This document shows positions 7,332 through 17,751 of a DNA stretch of 30,483 bases, one piece after another. This DNA is from an uncultured Oscillibacter sp. Lineage in GTDB: Bacteria; Bacillota; Clostridia; Oscillospirales; Oscillospiraceae. Numbering within the stretch: position 1 is the stretch's first letter; every line of letters begins with the position of its first letter. The notes beneath the pieces were generated by a model. The model did not search any database and was not told the origin of the DNA. It saw nothing but the letters and a program-made list of their open reading frames with translations. The DNA is taken from the NCBI GenBank assembly GCA_910584075.1, contig CAJTZI010000024.1, positions 1-30,483 of the forward strand. Direction: 5' to 3'. The position numbers and the translations under genes were made by a program.

Positions 7332-7868
7332 ATGGCAGATCTGCGAAGAGGCGGGCCGCCGAGCACCCGCAAGGGGTACGCCGCAGCCCTAAGCGGCGAA
7401 GCCGCCAAGGGTTGCGCAGGGCGGCGGCCCCTGCAAGTTCTGCCGGTAGAAATCCATAGGGGGGCGTCCTTCTGGGCGGCCCGGTTTTATTTTCCGCCGT
7501 GGCAGGCGGTAGAAGGAACTGCTGTCCCGCACGGCACCGGCCATGCGCGAAGCGCGGGAGGAGAAGCATGTCCTTGCGTCTACCCATCAAATTTCCTCAG
7601 CAGCTCGATGAATGGAATGCACTCCCGCAAGGACCAAAAAGTCTGTTTCTCTTTTGGACCGTGCACGGCCCGTTTTCTCTTTTTCTGCGCTCAGAAAAAG
7701 AGAAAATGGGGGGTGCATTGCCCAGCCATCATCATGACTGAAATCCCCCCGCCCGTCAGGGCGAGAAAAAACCACCCCGAGTCCCGGAGGGGGCGTACCA
7801 ATTTCCACCCTTTCTCAAAATATGCAAAATCCGCCAACGCCCCGCCGGATTCTTGTACAATCTCACAA
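7332..7868. other. Gene-free, hairpin-rich stretch upstream of argG
   Basis: About 540 bp with no supportable gene. The frame through it is open into argG but has no coding signature. It contains many inverted repeats: GGGCCGCC near 7353 with GGCGGCCC near 7423, GCGC-GAA-GCGC near 7545, the long hairpin at 7669-7710, GCCC/GGGC near 7752-7765, and CCCC/GGGG near 7783-7800. The composition swings between GC-rich and A/T-rich runs. It may be a decayed element or a cluster of extragenic repeats. Confidence 0.5.
7669..7710. repeat. 19-bp-stem hairpin with 4-nt loop
   Basis: The left arm runs 7669-7687 (core TTTTCTCTTTTTCTG) and the right arm 7692-7710 (core CAGAAAAAGAGAAAA), with one G-T pair and loop CGCT. 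GTGCA-type complementarity outside (7661-7666 with 7713-7718) extends it imperfectly. No U-tract follows on either strand, so it is not a classical terminator. Confidence 0.75.
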
Positions 7869-7898
7869 TTGAATAAATATGCACATAGGGCGTATAAT
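7869..7898 (+). promoter_or_regulatory. Arginine operon promoter with ARG box
   Basis: TTGAAT (7869-7874), 18 bp and a perfect TATAAT (7893-7898). Overlapping it, TGAATAAATATGCA (7870-7883) matches the ArgR/AhrC box TGAATWWWWATTCA at all but one position. A bound ArgR hexamer would block polymerase when arginine is plentiful. The argR gene is not in the window. Confidence 0.75.
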
Positions 7899-7937
7899 GC
7901 ACCTATCATCCAACAACAAGAGAGGGAGGACCCTGTT

Positions 7938-9161
<1,224 letters not shown>

Positions 9162-9205
9162 AGAGAGGACCGCGTCCCAAAGTTTCCGCGCCTGCTCCGC
9201 GGGCC

Positions 9206-9231
9206 TTGGGCCGCCGTTTTCGGCGGCCCAA
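9206..9231 (+). terminator. Intercistronic hairpin between argG and argH
   Basis: TTGGGCCGCCG (9206-9216) and CGGCGGCCCAA (9221-9231) form a perfect 11-bp stem with a TTTT loop. No U-tract follows (TCCCTTCTT), so partial termination or 3'-end protection of the argG message is likelier than full termination. Confidence 0.6.
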
Positions 9232-9275
9232 TCCCTTCTTAATTTCATGAATATTTTCCATTAGGAGGTCTCCCC

Positions 9276-10655
9276 ATGAAACTCTGGTCCGGCCGCTTCG
9301 CCAAAGACACCGACGCCCTGGTCAACGAGCTGAATGAATCCATCTCCTTCGACCAGCGCCTTTACCGTGAGGATATCCAGGGCAGTCTGGCCCACGCCAA
9401 AATGCTGGGGGACTGCGGCATCATCTCCCCGGAGGACGCGGCCGCCATCGCCGGGGGCCTGAATGGCATCCTCCGGGACATCGAGTCGGGGAAGGTGGAG
9501 TTTACCGCCGACAACGAGGACATCCACATGAACATCGAGGCCCTCCTCACCGCCCGGATCGGCGACGCGGGAAAGCGGCTTCACACCGCCCGGTCCCGCA
9601 ATGACCAGGTGGCCCTGGATTTCCGGATGTATGTGCGGCGGGAGATCCCGGTGATCATCGGTCAGCTGCTGGAGCTGGAGCGGGTCCTCTGCAGGCAGGG
9701 ACGGCAGTACCAGAGCGCCGTCATGCCGGGTTACACCCATTTGCAGCGGGCCCAGCCCATCTCCTTTGCCCAGCACCTCATGGCCTATGCCCAGATGTTC
9801 GCCCGGGATGTGACCCGGCTGGAGGACTGCGCGAAACGGCTGAATGTGTGCCCCCTGGGCTCCGGTGCCCTGGCGGGGACCACCTACCCCATCAACCGCG
9901 CCCAGACCGCCGCGGATTTGGGCTTTGACGGGCCCATGAGCAACTCCCTGGACGGCGTCAGCGACCGGGACTACGCCCTGGAGCTGCTGTCTGATCTCTC
10001 CATTTTGATGATGCACCTGAGCCGTTTTGCCGAGGAGATCATCCTCTGGTGCAGCTGGGAGTTCAAGTTCATCGAGCTGGATGACGCCTACGCCACAGGC
10101 TCCAGCATCATGCCCCAGAAAAAGAACCCGGACGTGGCGGAGCTGGTCCGGGGGAAGACGGGCCGGGTCTACGGCGATCTGATGGGCCTTTTGACCGTTA
10201 TGAAGGGCCTGCCCCTGGCCTATAATAAGGATATGCAGGAGGACAAGGAGCCGGTATTTGATGCGCTGGACACGGTGGAGATGTGCATCCCTGTGTTCGC
10301 GGCCATGCTGGACACCATGACCGTCCGGACGGACAATATGCGTAAGGCGGCGGGCCGGGGCTTCATCAACGCCACGGACTGCGCGGACTACCTCACCAAG
10401 AAGGGGATGCCCTTCCGGGACGCCTACACAGTGACGGGCCGCCTGGTGGCGGACTGCACCGCCAGGGGGAAGACCCTGGAGGAGCTGACCCTGGAGGAAC
10501 TGCGGGGGGTCTCGGACCTCTTTGGGGAGGACGTGTACGAGGCCTTGAATCTGGAGAACTGCATGGCCCTGCGGAACAGCTTCGGCGGTCCGGCCAGGGA
10601 GAGCGTGGAGCGGCAGATTGCCCTCATAGAGGAGTTTACGGAGGCCCGGGGTTAG
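9276..10655 (+). CDS. argH: Argininosuccinate lyase
   Basis: It splits argininosuccinate into arginine and fumarate, the last step of the pathway. The 459-residue protein starts with the family motif KLWSGRF. It shows TARSRNDQVALDFRMY (about 108-123), GYTHLQRAQPISFAQHL, and the superfamily signature GSSIMPQKKNP (275-285) with the catalytic serine loop. ATG at 9276 is preceded by TAGGAGG. It lies 114 bp after argG, with the hairpin at 9206-9231 in the gap. The fumarate released could feed the fumC product encoded upstream, though that is only a metabolic link. Confidence 0.97.
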   Translation: MKLWSGRFAKDTDALVNELNESISFDQRLYREDIQGSLAHAKMLGDCGIISPEDAAAIAGGLNGILRDIESGKVEFTADNEDIHMNIEALLTARIGDAGKRLHTARSRNDQVALDFRMYVRREIPVIIGQLLELERVLCRQGRQYQSAVMPGYTHLQRAQPISFAQHLMAYAQMFARDVTRLEDCAKRLNVCPLGSGALAGTTYPINRAQTAADLGFDGPMSNSLDGVSDRDYALELLSDLSILMMHLSRFAEEIILWCSWEFKFIELDDAYATGSSIMPQKKNPDVAELVRGKTGRVYGDLMGLLTVMKGLPLAYNKDMQEDKEPVFDALDTVEMCIPVFAAMLDTMTVRTDNMRKAAGRGFINATDCADYLTKKGMPFRDAYTVTGRLVADCTARGKTLEELTLEELRGVSDLFGEDVYEALNLENCMALRNSFGGPARESVERQIALIEEFTEARG

Positions 10656-10743
10656 GGAAGACAACCCAATTCCTGCACTCTGAAAGAGATCAGGCCGTCC
10701 AGGGGCATCCGCTTCGGAATGTTTGAGAAACAGGGAGGCTGAC

Positions 10744-11685
10744 ATGAGCAGACCGATTGTATACATCGACGGCAGGGAGGGCACCACCGGCCTCCAGATC
10801 TACGACCGCCTGTCGGCCCGGGAGGACATCGAGCTCCTTCTCATCGATGGGGAGAAGCGCAAGGACCCGGCGGAGCGGGCCCGGCTGATGAACGGGGCGG
10901 ACATCGTCTTTCTCTGCCTGCCGGACGCCGCTGCGGTGGAGGCGGTGTCCCTCATTGACAGCGGCAGCACCCGGGTCATCGACTGTTCCACCGCCCACCG
11001 GGTGGCCCCGGGCTGGGTATACGGTTTTCCGGAGCTTCGCGGCCAGCGGGAGAAGATCGCGGGGGCAAAACGGGTGGCCAACCCGGGGTGCTATGCCACC
11101 GGATTTCTGGCCCTGGTCCGGCCCCTGGTGGAGCGGGGCGTACTTCCCGCCGCTGCCAAAGTGACCTGCCACGCACTTTCCGGCTACACCGGCGCGGGGA
11201 AAAAGGGCATCGCCCAGTACACCGGACCGGAGCGAGAGGCGGAGCTGGACAGTCCCCGGCACTACGCCGTCTCCCTCAGCCATAAGCACCTGCCGGAGAT
11301 GGCCGCCGTGGCCGGACTGGAATGTCCGCCGCTGTTCACCCCGATGATCTGCGATTATCCCCAGGGCATGGTGGTCACAGTCCCCCTTTGGCTGGACCAG
11401 CTGAACGGGGAACAGTCCATGGACACACTGCGGGAGCTGTACGGCAGCTACTATGGCAGCAGCCCCGTGGTGGAGCTGCGCCCCGCCGATGCCCCTGCCT
11501 GCGGCTTCATCGGCGCGAACAATCTGGCAGGGAGGGACATTCTCCAGATCTTCGTCAACGGCGGCGGCGGGGCGGTGATGCTCTCCGCCCGTCTGGACAA
11601 TCTGGGCAAGGGCGCCAGCGGTGCGGCGGTGCAGAACATGAACCTGATGCTGGGCTTTGATGAAACCGCGGGTCTGAGCCTGTAA
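10744..11685 (+). CDS. argC: N-acetyl-gamma-glutamyl-phosphate reductase, type 2 (short form)
   Basis: It reduces N-acetylglutamyl phosphate to the semialdehyde with NADPH. At 313 residues it is the shorter type 2 form rather than the usual 345-residue form. It begins VYIDGREGTTGLQIYDRL, where type 1 enzymes have a GxxGYxG motif. The catalytic cysteine is Cys116 in ANPGCYATGF, and SLSHKHLPEM carries the conserved histidine region. ATG at 10744 has AGGGAGG upstream; a TTG at 10723 is in frame but lies before the ribosome site. It precedes argJ in the operon. Type 2 forms are less common in clostridia, so the gene may have its own history. Confidence 0.93.
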   Translation: MSRPIVYIDGREGTTGLQIYDRLSAREDIELLLIDGEKRKDPAERARLMNGADIVFLCLPDAAAVEAVSLIDSGSTRVIDCSTAHRVAPGWVYGFPELRGQREKIAGAKRVANPGCYATGFLALVRPLVERGVLPAAAKVTCHALSGYTGAGKKGIAQYTGPEREAELDSPRHYAVSLSHKHLPEMAAVAGLECPPLFTPMICDYPQGMVVTVPLWLDQLNGEQSMDTLRELYGSYYGSSPVVELRPADAPACGFIGANNLAGRDILQIFVNGGGGAVMLSARLDNLGKGASGAAVQNMNLMLGFDETAGLSL

Positions 11686-11732
11686 AAAGTTTTCATCTGC
11701 CTTTTTCAAAAGGCGGGGGGTGCAGGGGGCGG

Positions 11733-11748
11733 AGCCCCTTCGGGCTCA
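11733..11748 (+). repeat. Small hairpin in the argC-argJ gap
   Basis: GAGCCC-CTTC-GGGCTC is a perfect 6-bp stem in a 129-bp gap that also carries a G-rich stretch (AGGCGGGGGGTGCAGGGGGC, 11712-11731). There is no U-tract. Nothing else is recognisable in the gap. Confidence 0.5.
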
Positions 11749-11814
11749 GGCGATGCAAAGCGAGCCTGCCGTCTGGCATTCCAACAAACGCGAGGAATAA
11801 CGAGGTATAGAAGT

Positions 11815-13041
11815 ATGCTGAACTTCATCCACGGCGGCGTCTGCGCCGCCCAGGGCTTCCGGGCCGCCGGCGTCCACGTGGGCGTCAAAACCCACGCCGC
11901 CTGGAAAAAGGACGTGGCCCTCATCGTCTCCGACGGGGAGTGCGCTGCTGCTGCGGTGTTTACCAAAAACGTGGTGAAGGCCGCCCCCATCCACGTGGAC
12001 ATGGCCCACCTGAAGGACGGAAAGGCCCGGGCCATCATCGCCAACAGCGGCAACGCCAACGCCTGCGCCCCCTGCGGGGAGGAGAACGCGGAGCGCATGT
12101 GCGCTGCGGCGGCAAAGGCCATCGGCTGTGAGGCCGGGGAGGTTCTGGTGAGCTCCACCGGCGTTATCGGCCAGACCATCAACATTCGGGCGATTGAGGA
12201 GGGCATCCCAGCGCTGTGGGACGCCCTGGAGGCCTCTCCGGAGGCCAGCGACGCCGCGGCCCACGCCATCATGACCACCGACACGGAGAAGAAGGAGGCG
12301 GCGGTAGAGACCGTGGTGGGGGGAAAAACCGTCCGCCTGGGGGGCATTGCCAAGGGCAGCGGCATGATCCACCCCAATATGGGCACCATGCTCTGCTTCC
12401 TCACCACCGACTGCGCCATCTCCTCCCAGATGATCAAAACCGCCCTGCTGGAGACGGTGAACGTCAGCTTCAACCGCATCAGCGTGGACGGTGACACCTC
12501 CACCAACGACAGCTGCATTGTCCTAGCCAACGGTCTGGCGGGAAACGCGGAGATCAGGTCGAAGGGTCCGGATTATGAGGCGTTTCTCGCGGCCCTGCGG
12601 GCGCTGTGCGTGGAGCTCGCCAAGAAGATGGCCTCCGACGGCGAGGGGGCCAAGCACCTCATCACTTGCGCCGTCTCCGGTGCGAAGGACGAGCGGTCGG
12701 CGGAGACCGTCGCCAAGTCCGTCATCTCCTCCACGCTGACCAAGGCCGCCATCTTTGGCGCCGACGCCAACTGGGGCCGGGTCCTGTGCGCCATGGGCTA
12801 CTCCGGGGAGGACTTTGACCCGGAGAGGGTGGACGTCCGCTTCGCCAGCGCCGCCGGGGAGATCATGGTGTGCCGGCAAGGCCGGGGCCTGGATTTTGAC
12901 GAGGCAAAGGCCAAGGAGATCCTGACGGAGCACGATGTGGAAATTTTGATCTCCATGGGCGAGGGCGACGGCTCCTGCACCTGCTGGGGCTGTGACATCA
13001 CCTACGACTATATCAAGATCAACGGGGATTACAGGACGTAA
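11815..13041 (+). CDS. argJ: Ornithine acetyltransferase (bifunctional ArgJ)
   Basis: It moves the acetyl group from acetylornithine to glutamate, giving ornithine and recycling N-acetylglutamate; many forms also use acetyl-CoA. The 408-residue precursor is normally self-cleaved into alpha and beta chains. The cleavage motif is KGSGMIHPNMGTML, so the nucleophile would be Thr191 after Gly190; most relatives have NMATML, an Ala-to-Gly change next to the cut. Other blocks are ANSGNANACA and GADANWGRVLCAMGYSG. ATG at 11815 has a weak GAGG upstream. No argA or argE is in the window, which fits a cyclic pathway that depends on ArgJ. Confidence 0.95.
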   Translation: MLNFIHGGVCAAQGFRAAGVHVGVKTHAAWKKDVALIVSDGECAAAAVFTKNVVKAAPIHVDMAHLKDGKARAIIANSGNANACAPCGEENAERMCAAAAKAIGCEAGEVLVSSTGVIGQTINIRAIEEGIPALWDALEASPEASDAAAHAIMTTDTEKKEAAVETVVGGKTVRLGGIAKGSGMIHPNMGTMLCFLTTDCAISSQMIKTALLETVNVSFNRISVDGDTSTNDSCIVLANGLAGNAEIRSKGPDYEAFLAALRALCVELAKKMASDGEGAKHLITCAVSGAKDERSAETVAKSVISSTLTKAAIFGADANWGRVLCAMGYSGEDFDPERVDVRFASAAGEIMVCRQGRGLDFDEAKAKEILTEHDVEILISMGEGDGSCTCWGCDITYDYIKINGDYRT

Positions 13042-13194
13042 AGAGGGGACTGTGCTCCCCATTTGCGCTCCGCCGGGCGCGGCCCGGTTCCTTTTGCCGG
13101 GCGGTGCGCTCCTGGCCGGGACCGCCGCCCTCCTCCGAAGCCGCAGGGGCAGATAACACTCCTCCCCAATCCTTGAAGAAAAGAGCTGATCCAT

Positions 13195-14055
<861 letters not shown>

Positions 14056-14057
14056 AC

Positions 14058-15236
14058 ATGACTTCTCAGGAGATCAAAAGCCTGACCCATCAGTATATCA
14101 TGAACACCTACGGCCGCTTCCCGGTGGCCATCGACCACGGCCGGGGCGCGCGGCTCTACGACCCTGAGGGCCGGGAGTACATCGACTTCACCAGCGGCAT
14201 CGGCGTCACGGACCTGGGCTGCGGCTTCCAGCCCTGGGCGGACGCCGTGGCGGCCCAGGCAAAGAAGCTCAATCACGTCTCCAACCTCTTTTATACGGAA
14301 GCGCCTGCCCGTCTGGCGGAGATCCTCTGCAAGCGCACCGGGGAGAGCTGTGTGTTTTTCGCCAACGGCGGCGGAGAGGCCAACGAGGGCCTCATCAAGC
14401 TGGCCCGGAAGTACAGCTTTGACAAGTACGGCCAGGGCCGCTCTACCATCATCACGCTGAAAAACTCCTTCCACGGCCGCACGGTCACCACCTTGAAGGC
14501 CACGGGGCAGGACGTGTTCCACAACTACTTCTTCCCCTTCACGGAGGGGTTCCGGTATGCCGCTGCCAACGACCTCTCCGCCCTGGAGGCCGCCGCCGGA
14601 GACGACGTGTGCGCCGTCATGGTGGAGCTGGTCCAGGGTGAGGGCGGCGTGCTGCCCCTGGGGCAGGACTATGTAAAGGCTTTGGCAAAGCTCTGCGCCG
14701 AAAGGGACTGGCTGCTGCTGGCAGACGAGGTCCAGACCGGTGTGGGCCGCACGGGCAGCCTCTTCGCCTTCCAGCAGTACGGGATTCTGCCGGACGCGGT
14801 CTCCTTTGCCAAGGGCATCGCCGGGGGCCTGCCCATGAGCGGCATCCTGGCCAATGAGAAGTGCCGGAACGTGCTGGGCCCCGGCACCCACGCCACCACC
14901 TTCGGCGGCAACCCGGTCTGCGCCGCCGCGGGCCTTGTGGTGCAGGAGACCCTGAGCGATGCCTTTTTGAAGGAGGTCAAGGCCAAGGGAGCGTATCTCC
15001 GGGAGAGCATCGAAGCGCTGAATCTGCCCTGTTTCGGCAAGACCCGGGGCCTGGGACTGATGATCGGGATCGAGGTCAAAGAGGGCTTCACCAACAGGGA
15101 CATCGCAAACAGGCTCATTGAAAACGGCCTCCTGGTGCTCACCGCCGGCCCGGGTATGCGCCTGCTGCCGCCCCTGGTCATCACCAGGGAGGAGCTGGAC
15201 GCTGGGCTGGAGATCATGAAAAAGGTGCTGGCATAA
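14058..15236 (+). CDS. argD: Acetylornithine aminotransferase
   Basis: A class III PLP aminotransferase of 392 residues that converts N-acetylglutamate semialdehyde and glutamate to acetylornithine. Key features are FFANGGGEANEGLIKLARKY (about 100-119), SFHGRT, the LADEVQTGVGRTG cofactor block with Asp223, and the PLP lysine, Lys252, in SFAKGIAGG. The first block reads ANGGGEANE where most ArgD have NSGAEANE, an unusual pair of glycines beside the cofactor phosphate. I chose ATG at 14058 over ATG 14052 because AAAAGGGAGG is 8 nt away rather than 2. It is translationally close to argB. Confidence 0.95.
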   Translation: MTSQEIKSLTHQYIMNTYGRFPVAIDHGRGARLYDPEGREYIDFTSGIGVTDLGCGFQPWADAVAAQAKKLNHVSNLFYTEAPARLAEILCKRTGESCVFFANGGGEANEGLIKLARKYSFDKYGQGRSTIITLKNSFHGRTVTTLKATGQDVFHNYFFPFTEGFRYAAANDLSALEAAAGDDVCAVMVELVQGEGGVLPLGQDYVKALAKLCAERDWLLLADEVQTGVGRTGSLFAFQQYGILPDAVSFAKGIAGGLPMSGILANEKCRNVLGPGTHATTFGGNPVCAAAGLVVQETLSDAFLKEVKAKGAYLRESIEALNLPCFGKTRGLGLMIGIEVKEGFTNRDIANRLIENGLLVLTAGPGMRLLPPLVITREELDAGLEIMKKVLA

Positions 15237-15294
15237 CAGGGCCGCGCCGGCCCGTTTTCTCTATGGCAATATTGACGAAAGAGAGGCTTCCCTC

Positions 15295-16278
15295 ATGAAA
15301 AACCACACCCATTTTTTGAAGCTCCTGGACTTTACACCGGCTGAGATTCAGCAGTTTCTGGACACCGCCGCCGATTTGAAGGCCAAGAAAAAGGCGGGCA
15401 TTCCCCACCGGTACTTAGAGGGAAAAAACGTGGCCCTGATTTTTGAGAAGACTTCCACCCGCACCCGCTGTGCCTTTGAGGTGGCGGCTCAGGACCTGGG
15501 GATGGGCTCCACCTACCTGGGGCCCACCGGCTCCCAGATCGGCGTGAAGGAGTCCATCGCCGACACCGCCCGGGTACTGGGCCGGATGTACGACGGCATT
15601 GAGTACCGGGGATTCGGGCAGACCCTGGTGGAGGAGCTGGCCGCCTACGCGGGCGTGCCGGTGTTCAACGGATTGACCAACGAGTTCCACCCTACCCAGA
15701 TCCTGGCGGACTTCCTCACTGTCCGGGAGCACTTCGGGAAGCTGGAGGGCGTGAAGCTGGTGTATCTGGGAGACGCCCGGTTCAATATGGGCAACAGCCT
15801 GATGGTGGGCTGCGCCAAGATGGGGATGCACTTCGTGGCCTGTGCCCCCAAGGCGTATATGCCGTCTCCCGCCCTGGTGGAGACCTGCCGGGAGATTGCC
15901 GGGGAGACCGGCGCGGTGCTGGAGTTCATTGAGGACCCCATGGAGGCGACAAAGAACGCGGATGTGCTCTACACCGATGTGTGGGTCTCCATGGGCGAGC
16001 CTGTGGAGGTCTGGCAGGAGCGCATCGAGGCCCTGGGGCCCTATCAGGTGACAAAGGCCCTGATGGACAACGCCGGCCCCCGGTGCAGATTCATGCACTG
16101 CCTGCCCGCCTATCACGACCACAAGATCAGAGTGGGACGCGAGATGGGCGAGAAGTTTGGCCGGGACGCCATGGAGGTTACCGACGAGGTCTTCGAGTCC
16201 CCGGCCTCCATCGTCTTTGACGAGGCGGAGAACCGGATGCACACCATCAAAGCGGTCATGTACGAGCTGATGAAATAA
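15295..16278 (+). CDS. argF: Ornithine carbamoyltransferase
   Basis: It joins carbamoyl phosphate to ornithine to form citrulline. The 327-residue length is standard. The carbamoyl-phosphate motif is TSTRTR (53-58), FHPTQILADFLT holds the second substrate block, and HCLPAYHD (268-275) is the ornithine-binding loop; HCLPAFHD is more usual. ATG at 15295 has GAGAGG upstream. Last gene of the operon, 58 bp after argD and followed by a strong terminator. Being with biosynthetic arg genes and not arcA/arcC argues for an anabolic role. carAB, needed for carbamoyl phosphate, is not in the window. Confidence 0.96.
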   Translation: MKNHTHFLKLLDFTPAEIQQFLDTAADLKAKKKAGIPHRYLEGKNVALIFEKTSTRTRCAFEVAAQDLGMGSTYLGPTGSQIGVKESIADTARVLGRMYDGIEYRGFGQTLVEELAAYAGVPVFNGLTNEFHPTQILADFLTVREHFGKLEGVKLVYLGDARFNMGNSLMVGCAKMGMHFVACAPKAYMPSPALVETCREIAGETGAVLEFIEDPMEATKNADVLYTDVWVSMGEPVEVWQERIEALGPYQVTKALMDNAGPRCRFMHCLPAYHDHKIRVGREMGEKFGRDAMEVTDEVFESPASIVFDEAENRMHTIKAVMYELMK

Positions 16279-16316
16279 GAACCTCAAAACCGGGGGATGC
16301 CGGACAGACTGACCCG

Positions 16317-16373
16317 CTCCCTCTATGAGAGACAGTGACACGAGAAACTGTCCCTCATAGAGGGAGTGTTTTT
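16317..16373 (+). terminator. Terminator of the arginine operon
   Basis: A 20-bp stem with one mismatch: CTCCCTCTATGAGAGACAGT at 16317-16336 pairs with 16347-16366, followed by TGTTTTT. It ends the argGHCJBDF transcript. The next 170 bp hold no gene. Confidence 0.92.
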
Positions 16374-16546
16374 CCGCCTTACAGGCCAAAAACAGGCGGG
16401 GGCGGCCAGAAGCAGGGGGGCGGGCCCCCAGCGGAGGGGCGCATTCAGACCGTCGGGGACCGCGGATCCGGGGGAAAGCCATGGCGGGATTACAATACCA
16501 GACGGACATGACACAGGCCGCGCATGTGCGGTCCGCCGCATCAAAA

Positions 16547-16576
16547 CCGGCAGACAGCGCATGCGCTGTCTGCCGG
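16547..16576 (-). terminator. 30-bp perfect palindrome, terminator of the FMN-binding gene
   Basis: The palindrome is perfect over 30 bp; each half reads CCGGCAGACAGCGCA from its end inwards. On the minus strand TTTTGAT follows, directly after the stop of the 16597-17007 gene, so it can fold as a 13-bp stem terminator. Confidence 0.8.
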
Positions 16577-16596
16577 AACAGCTTTGCAAACGGTGT

Positions 16597-17007
16597 CTAA
16601 CTTTGCGGGGCAGTCAGTCCCTGCCGCAGGGCGTTCTCCACCGCCTTTTTGATGATGGTGCTGGAGTTTGTCGCCCCAGACACGGCGTCAACCTCGATTC
16701 TCTGCTGGCTGACAATGGCCTCTGTCACCGCCTCCGCGGGGCCGCCCCGCTCATTTTTGTGTTCCAGAATACGGATGTCCATGATCTCTCCGCTCTCCAC
16801 CCGCACCTCCACTCTGGCGGACACAAGGCCCGTGTCATATTCCCCGGTATAAGTCCCATCGGAGACCCGGGAGAGGTCGACTTCCTCAATCCTCGTCTCC
16901 CGTACCGCCCGCTGGTAATCCACCACCCGTTTTAAGTAGACCGCTCCGCAGAGCAGGCCCGCCAGAAGGCAGGCCGCCCCGGCGGTCAAAAGACTCCGCA
17001 TCCTCAT
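16597..17007 (-). CDS. Membrane-anchored FMN-binding domain protein
   Basis: The 136-residue protein has one N-terminal hydrophobic segment (LLTAGAACLLAGLLCGAVYL, about 6-25), then an extracytoplasmic FMN_bind domain. The flavinylation motif is SGATNSS with Thr113 as the expected site of FMN attachment by ApbE, in the frame DAVSGATNSSTIIKKAVENA. Such domains carry electrons outside the membrane, as in RnfG, NqrC and extracellular electron-transfer proteins. The start overlaps the TetR stop by 4 nt (ATGA), so the two are translated together. Neither ApbE nor a membrane redox partner is nearby. Function beyond electron carriage is unknown. Confidence 0.9.
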   Translation of the reverse strand: MRMRSLLTAGAACLLAGLLCGAVYLKRVVDYQRAVRETRIEEVDLSRVSDGTYTGEYDTGLVSARVEVRVESGEIMDIRILEHKNERGGPAEAVTEAIVSQQRIEVDAVSGATNSSTIIKKAVENALRQGLTAPQS

Positions 17008-17651
17008 GCGGTCACCTCCCTTTTCCTGGCGATGGAACGGTACAGCATCCGAAACCCGCGCTCCAGAAACTGCTCTTGGGACAGCCCCGCCGCCTGCGCG
17101 ATATACGGCTCTTTGCTGGCCGCAAGCTGGATCAGTCCGGAGATCATCCCCCAGAAGAGCAGGATTGTGGGGATGATTTCTAGGTCCTCCCGCAGGGCGC
17201 CCTGCGCCATGCCCGCCCTCAAAAAGTTCCCCAGTTGTGCGTTGACGGCCTCCCCGACCTGCCAGGTCTCCCGTTCCTCGGGCAGGACGTCGCAGTTTTC
17301 AAAGCTGACGTCAATCCGCTCCAGCGCCATCCTGAAATAGAGGGGGTGTTCCCGCTGATACCGGACCAGTTCCCGGCAGATGCCCCCGTATCCGGCCTCC
17401 ACGGTCTCCGCCCCCGCCAGGGCGGCGGAGATGCAGCCGTGAAGCGTTTTCATGCTCTCCAGCGTCAGGAGGCAGACGATCTCCTCCTTGTTCTCAAAGT
17501 ATACGTACAGCGTTGCCTTGCTGTACCCCGCCGCCCTGGCGATCTCGTCCATGGTGACCGCCGCCGTGCCCCGTTTCAGAAACAGCTCCGATGCCGCAGC
17601 GGCGATTTTCGCCCGGTGGACGCTCCGGGGCTCCTTTTTTCTCCGTCCCAT
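17004..17651 (-). CDS. TetR/AcrR-family repressor
   Basis: 215 residues. The N-terminal helix-turn-helix spans about residues 13-57: AAAASELFLKRGTAAVTMDE then IARAAGYSKATLYVYFENKE, the standard TetR pattern. The C-terminal ligand-binding half is unclassified. I chose ATG at 17649-17651, five nt after AGGG; a GTG at 17661-17663 is in frame but touches the ribosome site. It is coupled by a 4-nt overlap to the FMN-binding protein and preceded by an operator inside its own promoter, so it almost certainly represses this two-gene unit. The inducer is unknown. Confidence 0.93.
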   Translation of the reverse strand: MGRRKKEPRSVHRAKIAAAASELFLKRGTAAVTMDEIARAAGYSKATLYVYFENKEEIVCLLTLESMKTLHGCISAALAGAETVEAGYGGICRELVRYQREHPLYFRMALERIDVSFENCDVLPEERETWQVGEAVNAQLGNFLRAGMAQGALREDLEIIPTILLFWGMISGLIQLAASKEPYIAQAAGLSQEQFLERGFRMLYRSIARKREVTA

Positions 17652-17663
17652 CTGATCCCTCAC

Positions 17664-17715
17664 ACTATAATTAAACTTATGGTTTAATTATAGTAAATCA
17701 TCCGGGCTCTGTCAA
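17664..17715 (-). promoter_or_regulatory. Promoter and 13-bp inverted-repeat operator of the tetR-FMN unit
   Basis: On the minus strand TTGACA (17710-17715), 17 bp and TATAAT (17687-17692) form a perfect sigma-A promoter. ACTATAATTAAAC (17664-17676) and GTTTAATTATAGT (17682-17694) are perfect 13-bp inverted arms around a 5-bp spacer, covering the -10 and start of transcription. This is the classic geometry of a self-repressing TetR site. Confidence 0.88.
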
Positions 17716-17751
17716 CCCCCATCATCCGGTGAGGTCCTCTCTGCGGCAAAA

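Noticed and set aside
7332..7937. A 200-residue N-terminal extension of argG in the same frame
   Set aside because: The stretch is hairpin-rich, lacks any domain, and the operon promoter and ARG box lie inside it; ArgG begins at its usual N-terminus at 7938.
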